DNA of 27,783 bases from Clostridia bacterium (GTDB taxonomy: Bacteria > Bacillota_A > Clostridia > Oscillospirales > CAG-272), in assembly GCA_017454075.1 (NCBI GenBank), contig JAFTDQ010000125.1:1-27783 (forward strand), given 5' to 3'. Of the stretch, positions 8,372 through 15,514 are shown in pieces. A program made the translations under genes and the position numbers. Every line of letters begins with the position of its first letter. The first letter of the stretch is position 1. The notes under the pieces are model-generated. The model was not told where the DNA came from and ran no database searches. It saw only the letters and a program-made list of their open reading frames with translations.

Positions 8372-9805
8372 CTACGGCAGTTTATTTATCAGTTCGGCGT
8401 ACCTTGAAACCTCATGTTCCGTGACGATATCGGTGCCGGCCGACGAGAAGGCGGCGGTCATTTTAAGAAAAACGGGCAGCAGGTCACTGCGGAGCATTTC
8501 CCAGGAAAAACCGTCCGTCGGAACGTCAAGTTCTCCGCCTGCGAGGAATCCCGCGAAAACGCACATCACGTCGTACATCGACATTCCGTTTTCATCAAAT
8601 CCGGAGTCTTGCAGAGAATATTTCACGTTATAATATGAGTCGATGTCCGGCGCATAATTGCAGAGCGACGAAAAGAAGGAAATGACCTGCTTTTCCGACG
8701 TCACTCCCGACAGGATCACGTCAGTTCCTGCCCTTGAAAAGCCGTATTCGACAGGCGGAAGGTGCGTGACAACGTCGTTTTCGTTTATAAAATTGAATAT
8801 GTTCCGGTATTCTTTTCCGTCGGGAAGCTCACGTACCGTGTCCGGCGTTGCGTACGTATAGACGTAAACGTTTTCCTCACCGAACCGGTCGTCGAGCATG
8901 ACTCCGAGCAGATTTGCGGTCGACGCGCCCCTGCTGTGTCCGCAGACTACTATCCTGCATCCCGGGTCTGAGTCGAGCGTCGGAACTATCGCGCGGAATA
9001 TATCCGACGCCGCGAGATAAAAGTTTTCGGCGTATTTCGCCCCGTTGCCGTGAGAAGGCGCGAAATCAAAGTTGGAATACCATTCCCCGGCGTTTGTGCC
9101 TCGAATTACTATCAGGTAACAGTTTCCGTCATCCTCTCCATGTTTTGCGAAGGTATAAGCGCTCGTGTGCGATCTGTCGCCGTCGGATTTATCGTAATTT
9201 CCCGTCATAATGACGTCAAAAGATATTTCTCTGAGTTTTGCCGCCGTTCCGCTTTTGCTCCCGTCGGAGCAGAGCCCTATGAGCCGCAGCGCGAGATCCT
9301 TTGACATTTCGGAGCTGTTTTCCGGAAGCTCGCTCACTACCGGCATAAAGACAGGTTCGGGTTCGGGAAGGGAAGACGTCTCTTCCGTCACGGGATCAGA
9401 CGTCGTGACGACGGGGTCGGCGGACGTTTCCGGAGCAGTCGTTTTATCCGGCTTTTTTTCCTTTGTGGTCACGGGCGGATCCGTTTCGGTAATTTCGGGC
9501 GTCGTTTCCGGGACGGGCGTCTCCGTAAGGTCGGTTTCGGTCACAAGAGGCGACGTTTCATTATGTATCACGTCGGTTTGCGCCTCGGATGAAAAGGAGA
9601 CATCCGTTGCGGTTTCGGTAATTTCCGTCGCCGGGCCCGTTTCGTCTGAGGAAATCGACGGATTGTCGGCTGAGCCGCGCGCGTCACGCTCCGCGGAAGA
9701 AGGGAGATCCGTGTCCGCGCCGTCAGACGATGATGCGCACGAGGAAAAAACGAGCAGCAGAGAAAACGCCGTTATAAGGCACAGGGCCCTGAGCCACGGG
9801 ATCAC
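8372..9805 (-). CDS. Surface lipoprotein with lipase (class 3-like) alpha/beta-hydrolase domain
   Basis: 477 residues. The signal peptide ends in 'LVFSSC' with Cys23 as the lipidated residue. Residues 25-150 are a Thr/Glu/Pro-rich spacer with repeated 'TETxxxETxPE' patterns, suited to spanning the wall. Residues 165-370 hold the hydrolase: 'VIRGT' (oxyanion region), the nucleophile elbow 'GHSRG' with Ser291, Asp322 in 'ATPD' and His348 in 'VVTHLPP', a plausible catalytic triad. It resembles class 3 lipases and Mbeg1-like hydrolases; the substrate is unknown (lipid or acyl ester). The GTG start overlaps the TGA of the preceding isomerase gene (GTGA), with GGAG six bases upstream inside that gene, so translation is coupled. 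Two terminators follow downstream. Confidence 0.85.
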   Translation of the reverse strand: MIPWLRALCLITAFSLLLVFSSCASSSDGADTDLPSSAERDARGSADNPSISSDETGPATEITETATDVSFSSEAQTDVIHNETSPLVTETDLTETPVPETTPEITETDPPVTTKEKKPDKTTAPETSADPVVTTSDPVTEETSSLPEPEPVFMPVVSELPENSSEMSKDLALRLIGLCSDGSKSGTAAKLREISFDVIMTGNYDKSDGDRSHTSAYTFAKHGEDDGNCYLIVIRGTNAGEWYSNFDFAPSHGNGAKYAENFYLAASDIFRAIVPTLDSDPGCRIVVCGHSRGASTANLLGVMLDDRFGEENVYVYTYATPDTVRELPDGKEYRNIFNFINENDVVTHLPPVEYGFSRAGTDVILSGVTSEKQVISFFSSLCNYAPDIDSYYNVKYSLQDSGFDENGMSMYDVMCVFAGFLAGGELDVPTDGFSWEMLRSDLLPVFLKMTAAFSSAGTDIVTEHEVSRYAELINKLP

Positions 9806-10659
9806 GCGAGACTCCAGAAGCGCCTGAGATTATCAAGGCCGAGCCGTATCCCGTCGAGATTATCTTCCATTCCTTCAAACTCCACGGAAAGCCAGCCGTC
9901 GTATCCCGACCGCTTCAGCATTCCTACGCTCTGGAAGATCGAGGCGGCGCCGTGTCCTATCACCGTGCCGCGCAGCCAGTTCCCGCCGCGCGTGCGGAAC
10001 CATCCGTCCCCGGGCGATGGCTCTGTACCCGGCTTGAACAGGAAGTCTTTCGCGTGGACGTGGAAGGCGTAGGGCGCGAGCTTTGACGATGAGATCTCGG
10101 GACGTTCGTCGGCGCACATAAAATTACCGAGATCGAGCAGAACTCCGAAATTGTCGTGATCCACGGCGTCGATGAGAGAAGCGACCCGATCGGCGTCCTG
10201 CGAATAAAATCCGTGGTTTTCAGTCATTGTACGGAGACCGACGGAGGCCGCGTATTCGGTGATCCTGCCGCATCCCTCGGCAAGCCGGGGAAGGACGCTC
10301 TGATATCCTATTCCGTGTTTTCGTCCTCTTACGCCCGACGTTACGTCATGCCTCATGACCGGAGCGCCGAGAAGAGCCGCCTTGTCAACGAGCCGGCAGA
10401 CGCGCGCGACCTCAGAGCCGAGATCTCCGCCCGAGCCGTTGATAAGATCCGCTCCGACGCAGAGGTTGACCGGTTCGAGTCCGGCCGTTCTCACTGCCTC
10501 GGCTATTTTTTTAAGTTCCGCGTCGGGGACGTCCATCCATCCGCTCTCTACGTATTCAAATCCGTCGAAGCCGAGCTCCGCCGCTTTTTCGATCATTCCG
10601 TATATTCCGAGTTCGGCTCCGTAACGCCCGAAACTGTATGAGTTTACGCAGTATTTCAT
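9802..10659 (-). CDS. Sugar phosphate isomerase/epimerase (xylose-isomerase-like TIM barrel)
   Basis: 285 residues from the ATG at 10659, giving the typical start 'MKYCVNSYSFG'. A longer frame begins at 10719, but that ATG lies between the -35 and -10 boxes of the promoter, so it cannot be the start. It matches the AP-endonuclease-2 / IolE-like family. Likely metal and catalytic residues are Glu147 ('TENHG'), Asp176 ('LLDLGNF'), His202 ('HVHAKDF') and Glu260 ('SVEFEG'). It is cytosolic and converts a keto-sugar or inositol-type substrate that cannot be named from sequence. The ribosome binding site is weak. It is co-transcribed with the downstream surface lipase, an odd pairing of a cytosolic isomerase with a secreted hydrolase. 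Confidence 0.85.
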   Translation of the reverse strand: MKYCVNSYSFGRYGAELGIYGMIEKAAELGFDGFEYVESGWMDVPDAELKKIAEAVRTAGLEPVNLCVGADLINGSGGDLGSEVARVCRLVDKAALLGAPVMRHDVTSGVRGRKHGIGYQSVLPRLAEGCGRITEYAASVGLRTMTENHGFYSQDADRVASLIDAVDHDNFGVLLDLGNFMCADERPEISSSKLAPYAFHVHAKDFLFKPGTEPSPGDGWFRTRGGNWLRGTVIGHGAASIFQSVGMLKRSGYDGWLSVEFEGMEDNLDGIRLGLDNLRRFWSLA

Positions 10660-10688
10660 TTGAATCACTATTCCGTCCGTATTTTTTT

Positions 10689-10702
10689 CGGGTCTGGACC
10701 CG
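10689..10702. promoter_or_regulatory. Palindrome at the isomerase transcription start
   Basis: CGGGTC-TG-GACCCG is a perfect inverted repeat located about 9 bases downstream of the -10 box on the - strand, across the expected start of transcription. Its position suits a repressor operator or a short 5' hairpin. No regulator is identified. Confidence 0.4.
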
Positions 10703-10710
10703 CTCGGATT

Positions 10711-10739
10711 ATTATACATTAACTCACCGGATTTTTCAA
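10711..10739 (-). promoter_or_regulatory. SigA-type promoter of the isomerase-lipase operon
   Basis: On the - strand, TTGAAA (10739-10734), a 17-bp spacer and TATAAT (10716-10711). It places transcription initiation near 10704 and supports the 10659 start of the isomerase. Confidence 0.8.
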
Positions 10740-10766
10740 GCGCATTTTCTTTTCAGCGACTGTATG

Positions 10767-10795
10767 TTGCTTTATCGGGCGTCTTGTGGTATAAT
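10767..10795 (+). promoter_or_regulatory. SigA-type promoter of the LCP gene
   Basis: TTGCTT at 10767-10772, a 17-bp spacer, TATAAT at 10790-10795. It is divergent from the isomerase promoter; the two -35 boxes are 27 bp apart. Confidence 0.75.
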
Positions 10796-10841
10796 TAACA
10801 AGTTAATAATTGTTCTTATGGTCTTTGAAAGGATTTGTGAT

Positions 10842-12353
10842 TTGAAAAACGAAGGATTCGGTGCCGGAAGGGGCGCGCTGAAAAAGAAAAACGGTACAAA
10901 GGTACTTATGATTGTCCTGATCGCCGTTTTTACCGTCATCGTGGTTGCCGTTCTCGGCGCGTGGATATATTTTAAAACGGCGTTCAACAGGATGAAGCTC
11001 CCGGACACTGTGGATAGCGAGATACCGCCCGAGGCCGTTACGTTCGAGACCTACGAGGAAACGGATCCGTATATCGACGATACGGACGAGCCCGGGGATA
11101 CGTGGGACGAAACGGACGAGCCGGGCGACGATACGTCCGTAACCGGCACTCATGAAGAGGAGACCGTCCCGCATGAAGGCGAGGTTGATCCCGGCAAGGT
11201 CGAGTGGCCGGATTCCGAAGGCCTCGGAGACGACGGACTCATCAATATCCTGCTCGTCGGGCAGGATACGAGCAGTTTCAAAAACCGTTCCCGCACGGAT
11301 ACCATGCTTCTGATTTCCGTCAATCCGAACACGGGCGGGATCTCGATGATCTCATTCCTGCGTGATCTTTACGTTCAGATCGGTAACGGCTATTCAGACA
11401 ACCGGCTCAACGCGGCTTATCCGATAGGCGGTTTTGACCGTCTTTTCAAGGTAATAAAACTCAATTTCGGGATAACCTGCGACTACGGAGTCGTCGTCAA
11501 TTTCAAATCGTTCATGAATATAATCGACATGCTCGGCGGAGTTGAGGTGGAGCTCACGCAGAAGGAGGCCAATTATCTCAAAAAGACCGTTCCGGGCGTG
11601 TTCCCCGACGTTTATCCGAACGAATCGAGCGTAAAGGTCACGGCCGGCAAAAACCTTCTTCCGAGCGAGATCGCGCTGACGTATGCGAGGACGAGAAAAA
11701 TCGATTCGGATTTCGGGCGCACCGCAAGACAGCGCAAGGTCATGATGTCCATTTACAACCGTTTCAGGACGGCGGATCTCGGGACTATCCTCAACATTGT
11801 GAACACCGTGACCGGTCTTTCGAGACCGGGCGAGGAAAGCTGGATAGGACTTTATAAGATTACCGAAAGCACTCTTATCGATCTTGTCACAAAACTCTAT
11901 CCTCTTATCGGAAACGAGATAACCGGATATTCGGTCCCCGCGAAAGGGACGTATAAGTACGCTACGATACGCGGAATGTCGATAATCCTTCCCGATCTCG
12001 TCAAGATAAGAGAAAACCTCAAAAAGTGGCTCCCGCTCGACGAAAATCACACGATCCCGTCTGCAACGACCAAAAAGCCGGTCGTTCCTCCCGCGACAAC
12101 GAAAGCGACGGACGTAACGTCCGCTCTTCCCGAGGTCACCGGGTCGGATGAAATAACCTCCGAACCGTACATTACTTCTGATATCGGGATCGTGACCGAC
12201 GAGCCCGTCGTGACCTCCGTGACGGAGATTATCACGGATCCTCCGGCTCCGGATACAGATCCTCCGGACACGTCCGCGGCGGAGCAGACGGAGGAGATAA
12301 ACGCGCCGGTTTCAGAATCTCAGACTCAGGCGGCGCAGGTGATAACCGAATAA
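10842..12353 (+). CDS. LytR-CpsA-Psr (LCP) family cell-wall polymer transferase
   Basis: 503 residues from the TTG at 10842, chosen because AAAGGA (10828-10833) lies 8 bases upstream and the promoter at 10767-10795 excludes the longer frame; an ATG at 10818 has no ribosome binding site. Order: short basic cytoplasmic tail, membrane helix 21-44, acidic Asp/Glu/Pro/Thr linker 55-125, LCP domain about 133-310, then a Thr/Pro/Val-rich tail to the end. Family residues visible include Arg151 and Asp153 ('RSRTDTML'), Arg174 and Asp175 ('FLRDLYV'), 'LNAAYPIGG' and 'YARTRK'. LCP enzymes transfer undecaprenyl-linked glycopolymers (teichoic acid or capsule type) to peptidoglycan outside the membrane. 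The long low-complexity extracellular tail is not typical and may thread the wall. It is monocistronic. Confidence 0.9.
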   Translation: MKNEGFGAGRGALKKKNGTKVLMIVLIAVFTVIVVAVLGAWIYFKTAFNRMKLPDTVDSEIPPEAVTFETYEETDPYIDDTDEPGDTWDETDEPGDDTSVTGTHEEETVPHEGEVDPGKVEWPDSEGLGDDGLINILLVGQDTSSFKNRSRTDTMLLISVNPNTGGISMISFLRDLYVQIGNGYSDNRLNAAYPIGGFDRLFKVIKLNFGITCDYGVVVNFKSFMNIIDMLGGVEVELTQKEANYLKKTVPGVFPDVYPNESSVKVTAGKNLLPSEIALTYARTRKIDSDFGRTARQRKVMMSIYNRFRTADLGTILNIVNTVTGLSRPGEESWIGLYKITESTLIDLVTKLYPLIGNEITGYSVPAKGTYKYATIRGMSIILPDLVKIRENLKKWLPLDENHTIPSATTKKPVVPPATTKATDVTSALPEVTGSDEITSEPYITSDIGIVTDEPVVTSVTEIITDPPAPDTDPPDTSAAEQTEEINAPVSESQTQAAQVITE

Positions 12354-12355
12354 CA

Positions 12356-12389
12356 AAATCCCGGGCAGCGCATGCTGTCCGGGATTTTT
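12356..12389. terminator. Bidirectional terminator between LCP and aldolase genes
   Basis: Arms 12356-12369 and 12374-12387 form a 14-bp stem (one G-U) around GCAT, with TTTTT on the + strand and a matching A-run at the other end. It separates the convergent LCP gene (+) and aldolase gene (-). Confidence 0.88.
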
Positions 12390-12397
12390 CATTCGTA

Positions 12398-13363
12398 TCA
12401 GAGCGTTCCGTTCGAGCCGAGGACGTTGACGATCTTATGAGCGACCATCTTTTTGACCTCTTCGCGCCCGACCTTGAGGTATTCGCGCGGGTCGAAAGCG
12501 GCGGGATTTCCCGCAAGCACGCGCCGGATGCCGGCCGTCATGGCGAGGCGGATATCCGAGTCAATGTTGATCTTGCAGACCGCCATGCGAGCCGCCTGAC
12601 GGAGCTGATCCTCCGGGATTCCGACGGCGTCCGGGAGTTCTCCTCCGAGCGAGTTGATCTCTTTGACAAACTGCTGGGGTACAGAGGACGCGCCGTGAAG
12701 GACGATCGGGAATCCGGGCAGGCGCTTGGCGACCTCTTCGAGAATGTCGAAGCGGAGCGGAGGCGGAACGAGAACGCCCTCCTCGTTGCGTTTGCACTGC
12801 TCGGGTTTGAACTTATAGGCTCCGTGCGAGGTGCCGATGGCGATAGCGAGCGAGTCGACTCCGGTACGGGTGACGAACTCCTCGACCTCCTCGGGGCGGG
12901 TATAGGACGAATCTTCGGCAGATACCTTTACGTCGTCCTCGATTCCGGCGAGACGTCCGAGCTCTCCTTCGACGACTACGCCGTGCGCGTGAGCGTATTC
13001 GACTACTTTTTTCGTCACGGCAATGTTGTCCTCAAAGCTGTGATGAGAGCCGTCAATCATGACTGAGGTGAAACCGCCGTCTATGCAGGATTTGCAGATT
13101 TCAAAATCCGCGCCGTGATCGAGATGGAGCGCGAGATCCACCCCGCTGTCCTCGATCGCTGCTTTGGCGAGCGCCATGAGATAAGCGTGCTTGGCGTATT
13201 TTCTGGCTCCGGCAGAAACCTGAAGGATGACCGGCGACTGAGTTTCCTGAGCCGCCTCGGTTATTGCCTGGATGATTTCCATATTGTTGATGTTGAAAGC
13301 GCCGATTGCGTAACCGCCCTTGTACGCTTTGCGGAACATTTCGGTCGTGGTAACGAGTGCCAT
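12398..13363 (-). CDS. fba: Class II fructose-1,6-bisphosphate aldolase
   Basis: 321 residues; the usual length is about 300-320. It catalyses reversible cleavage of fructose-1,6-bisphosphate to DHAP and glyceraldehyde-3-phosphate in glycolysis and gluconeogenesis (cytosol). Key residues: catalytic Asp82 and zinc ligand His83 in 'HLDHG', Glu134 in 'VEGELG', zinc ligands His180 ('GTSHG') and His223 ('VLHGASSVP'). A tagatose-bisphosphate aldolase is the main alternative, but the housekeeping role is more likely. GGAGGG lies 7 bases upstream of the ATG. It has its own promoter, so it is not part of the aromatic operon upstream. Confidence 0.93.
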   Translation of the reverse strand: MALVTTTEMFRKAYKGGYAIGAFNINNMEIIQAITEAAQETQSPVILQVSAGARKYAKHAYLMALAKAAIEDSGVDLALHLDHGADFEICKSCIDGGFTSVMIDGSHHSFEDNIAVTKKVVEYAHAHGVVVEGELGRLAGIEDDVKVSAEDSSYTRPEEVEEFVTRTGVDSLAIAIGTSHGAYKFKPEQCKRNEEGVLVPPPLRFDILEEVAKRLPGFPIVLHGASSVPQQFVKEINSLGGELPDAVGIPEDQLRQAARMAVCKINIDSDIRLAMTAGIRRVLAGNPAAFDPREYLKVGREEVKKMVAHKIVNVLGSNGTL

Positions 13364-13401
13364 TAAACTACCCTCCGTTGCGGAAAATTATTTACTGTAC
13401 T

Positions 13402-13430
13402 ATTATACTCCGGACGATGAAAAAAATCAA
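13402..13430 (-). promoter_or_regulatory. SigA-type promoter of the aldolase gene
   Basis: On the - strand, TTGATT (13430-13425), 17-bp spacer, TATAAT (13407-13402). The 5' leader to the ATG at 13363 is about 32 bases. Confidence 0.78.
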
Positions 13431-13467
13431 CGTTTTTTTCATTTTTATCCGTCGTGGAAGAACGGTA

Positions 13468-14502
13468 TCAGCGGCAGAGATCGGCGAGATCGAGGATAAG
13501 CCGCTCGGTCTTTTCCCATCCGAGACAGGGATCGGTTATAGACTTTCCATAGATCCCTTCGCCGATTTTCTGACACCCGTCCTCTATGTAGCTCTCTATC
13601 ATGAAGCCTTTGACGAGCTTTTTCAGCTCGGGAGACTCTATCCTGCTGTGCATGACCTCCTTGGCGATGCGCGGCTGGGCGGCGTACTGCTTTCCCGAGT
13701 TCGAATGGTTCGTATCCACCAGTACCGCCGGGTTAGTGAGGTCGCCGTGCTTTGCGTACGTTTCGCTGAGGAACATGAGATCCTCGTAGTGATAGTTCGG
13801 CAGGGCCTGTCCGTGCTTGTTGACGTATCCCCGGAGGATCGCGTGCGAATACGGATTTCCGTTCGAATGCACTTCCCATCCGCGGTATATGAAGGTGTGC
13901 CTGTGCTGAGCGGCCGTGATCGCGTTCATCATTATCGAAAGGTCGCCGCTCGTCGGGTTTTTCATTCCGACGGGGATGCCGAGCCCGCTTGCCGTCAGGC
14001 GGTGCTGCTGGTTTTCGACGGATCGCGCTCCGACCGCGACGTAGCAGAGCATGTCGTCGATATATTTGTGGTTTTCGGGATAAAGCATCTCGTCGGCACA
14101 GGAAAAGCCGGTTTCACGCAGGGCGCGCATGTGGAGTTCGCGTATCGCGACGATGCCTTTGAACATGTCGGGCTTTTCACTCGGATCCGGCTGATGGAGC
14201 ATGCCCTTGTATCCGTCGCCCGTCGTGCGGGGTTTGTTCGTGTAAATTCTCGGGATTATGAAGATCTCGTTTTTGACCTTTTCCTGTACTCCGCGGAGAC
14301 GTGTTATGTAGTCAATAACGCTGTCTTCGCGGTCGGCGGAACAGGGCCCGATAACGAGTATAAGACGGTCGTCCTCCCCCGAGAGAATGCTTTTCAGTTC
14401 TGCGTCGCGCCTCTTTACTGTTTCCGAAAGATCCGGAGTTAAAGGATACATCTCCTTAACTTCGGCCGGAACGGCAAGTTTGCGCTCGAATATCATATCC
14501 AT
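13468..14502 (-). CDS. aroF: 3-deoxy-7-phosphoheptulonate (DAHP) synthase, class I AroG-type
   Basis: 344 residues. It condenses phosphoenolpyruvate with erythrose-4-phosphate, the first step of the shikimate pathway. Motifs: metal ligand Cys54 in 'IGPCSADRED', 'KPRTT' at 90-94, 'GARSVENQQHR' at 158-168, Lys181 in 'GMKNPTSGD', and metal ligand His266 in 'DTNHSNSGK'. It follows the tyrA stop by two bases and has AGAGGA six bases before the ATG, so the two genes form an operon. The AroG-type fold often carries its own feedback site for an aromatic amino acid; with tyrA as neighbour, tyrosine is the natural guess. Whether it is aroF, aroG or aroH by specificity cannot be read from sequence. Confidence 0.93.
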   Translation of the reverse strand: MDMIFERKLAVPAEVKEMYPLTPDLSETVKRRDAELKSILSGEDDRLILVIGPCSADREDSVIDYITRLRGVQEKVKNEIFIIPRIYTNKPRTTGDGYKGMLHQPDPSEKPDMFKGIVAIRELHMRALRETGFSCADEMLYPENHKYIDDMLCYVAVGARSVENQQHRLTASGLGIPVGMKNPTSGDLSIMMNAITAAQHRHTFIYRGWEVHSNGNPYSHAILRGYVNKHGQALPNYHYEDLMFLSETYAKHGDLTNPAVLVDTNHSNSGKQYAAQPRIAKEVMHSRIESPELKKLVKGFMIESYIEDGCQKIGEGIYGKSITDPCLGWEKTERLILDLADLCR

Positions 14503-14504
14503 TG

Positions 14505-15389
14505 TCAGTCCTCTTTCTTTGTCCGGCTTTTGTCAAATTTACCGCGCCGTTCGGTGGAAAGGCGCATTTTTTCTCTCATCTTTCCGACGTCTCCGTCGGC
14601 CAGATTTTTTCTGAAATCGGCGAGCTCCGCAAGGAACAAATCGATCTGTCCGAGAAGCTCCTTTCGGTTGAGCATGAAAAGCTCGCTCCACATCAGGTCG
14701 TTTATTCGCGCGATGCGGGTGAGATCACGGAACGAATCTCCCGTGTAGTCGATGAGATGATCGGTCTCACGGCAGGTCATCAGGCAGATTGCGATACAGT
14801 GGGTGAGCTGAGACAGATATCCTATCATCTCGTCGTGCTTTTCGGGAGAAAGCTCGGTGATCCTTTCAAACCCGAGCACGTTTCCGAGCGCGCGACACAC
14901 GGCAATTCCGTATTCCGAATTGTTTTCCGTCGGGACGACGATGTAGTTCGCGCCGCGGAAGATGGTTTCATCGGAGTTTTCTGCTCCGCTGACCTCCCGT
15001 CCGGCCATCGGGTGAGCCGATATGAACTCGACGCCTTGAGGCATGAGCGCCTGTGCGCGCCTCACTACGGGACCTTTTACGCCGCTCACGTCGGTGACGA
15101 TCGTCCCCGGGGCGAAAAGCCGGCCATATTGTCCGAGCCATTCAAGCATACCGTCGGGGTACATTCCGAGAACGGCGAGCCGCGCCCTTTTTATCAGATT
15201 TTCATCAGGCGTGAGGCTCACGTCCTTAACAAGGCCTTTGCGCAGGAGATAATCCGCCGTCTCCCGACGCCTTACAATCGCAGAGACGTTTACAAACCCG
15301 GCTTTTTTCAGCCCTTTTGCGTAGCTTCCGCCGATGAGTCCGACACCGATCAGGAGTATTTCGATATTTCTGTCAAGTGATTCAGTCAT
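14505..15389 (-). CDS. tyrA: Prephenate dehydrogenase
   Basis: 294 residues. It oxidises and decarboxylates prephenate to 4-hydroxyphenylpyruvate in tyrosine synthesis. The Rossmann motif 'GVGLIGGS' covers residues 15-22 and the catalytic histidine is His126 in 'SAHPMAGRE'; the rest is the helical dimerisation domain. There is no C-terminal ACT domain, so feedback control must act elsewhere. The ribosome binding site is weak, though the promoter is good. The leader is only about 20 bases, too short for a T-box or attenuator. The DAHP synthase gene follows after two bases. Confidence 0.9.
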   Translation of the reverse strand: MTESLDRNIEILLIGVGLIGGSYAKGLKKAGFVNVSAIVRRRETADYLLRKGLVKDVSLTPDENLIKRARLAVLGMYPDGMLEWLGQYGRLFAPGTIVTDVSGVKGPVVRRAQALMPQGVEFISAHPMAGREVSGAENSDETIFRGANYIVVPTENNSEYGIAVCRALGNVLGFERITELSPEKHDEMIGYLSQLTHCIAICLMTCRETDHLIDYTGDSFRDLTRIARINDLMWSELFMLNRKELLGQIDLFLAELADFRKNLADGDVGKMREKMRLSTERRGKFDKSRTKKED

Positions 15390-15416
15390 TTTTAATACCG
15401 TCTTTCATGAGCGGAT

Positions 15417-15445
15417 ATTATATCATATTTCACGCGCTTTTTCAA
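15417..15445 (-). promoter_or_regulatory. SigA-type promoter of the tyrA-DAHP synthase operon
   Basis: On the - strand, TTGAAA (15445-15440), 17-bp spacer, TATAAT (15422-15417). A TTGACA lies 10 bp further upstream but is 27 bp from the -10 box, too far to pair with it. Confidence 0.8.
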
Positions 15446-15482
15446 GTATTGTCAAAAGCTGCGCGACTTTTTCCGGAATAAC

Positions 15483-15507
15483 AAAAGGGCGGGATTTTAT
15501 CCCGCCC
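15483..15507 (-). terminator. Intrinsic terminator of the sugar-utilisation operon
   Basis: A 9-bp perfect stem (GGGCGGGAT/ATCCCGCCC, loop of three) followed on the - strand by TTTTGTTATT. It starts 7 bases after the alpha-galactosidase stop and insulates it from the tyrA promoter. Confidence 0.87.
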
Positions 15508-15514
15508 GCAGTAT

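Noticed and set aside
10660..10719. N-terminal extension of the isomerase from the ATG at 10719
   Set aside because: That ATG lies between the -35 and -10 boxes (TTGAAA-N17-TATAAT), so it would not be transcribed; the family starts at 'MKYCVNSYSF'.
13357..14442. 361-codon + strand frame opposite the DAHP synthase gene
   Set aside because: The - strand encodes an unmistakable DAHP synthase; the + frame would start in the aldolase leader and has no family match.
14502..15380. 292-codon + strand frame opposite tyrA
   Set aside because: It mirrors tyrA, whose Rossmann and HPM motifs are clear.
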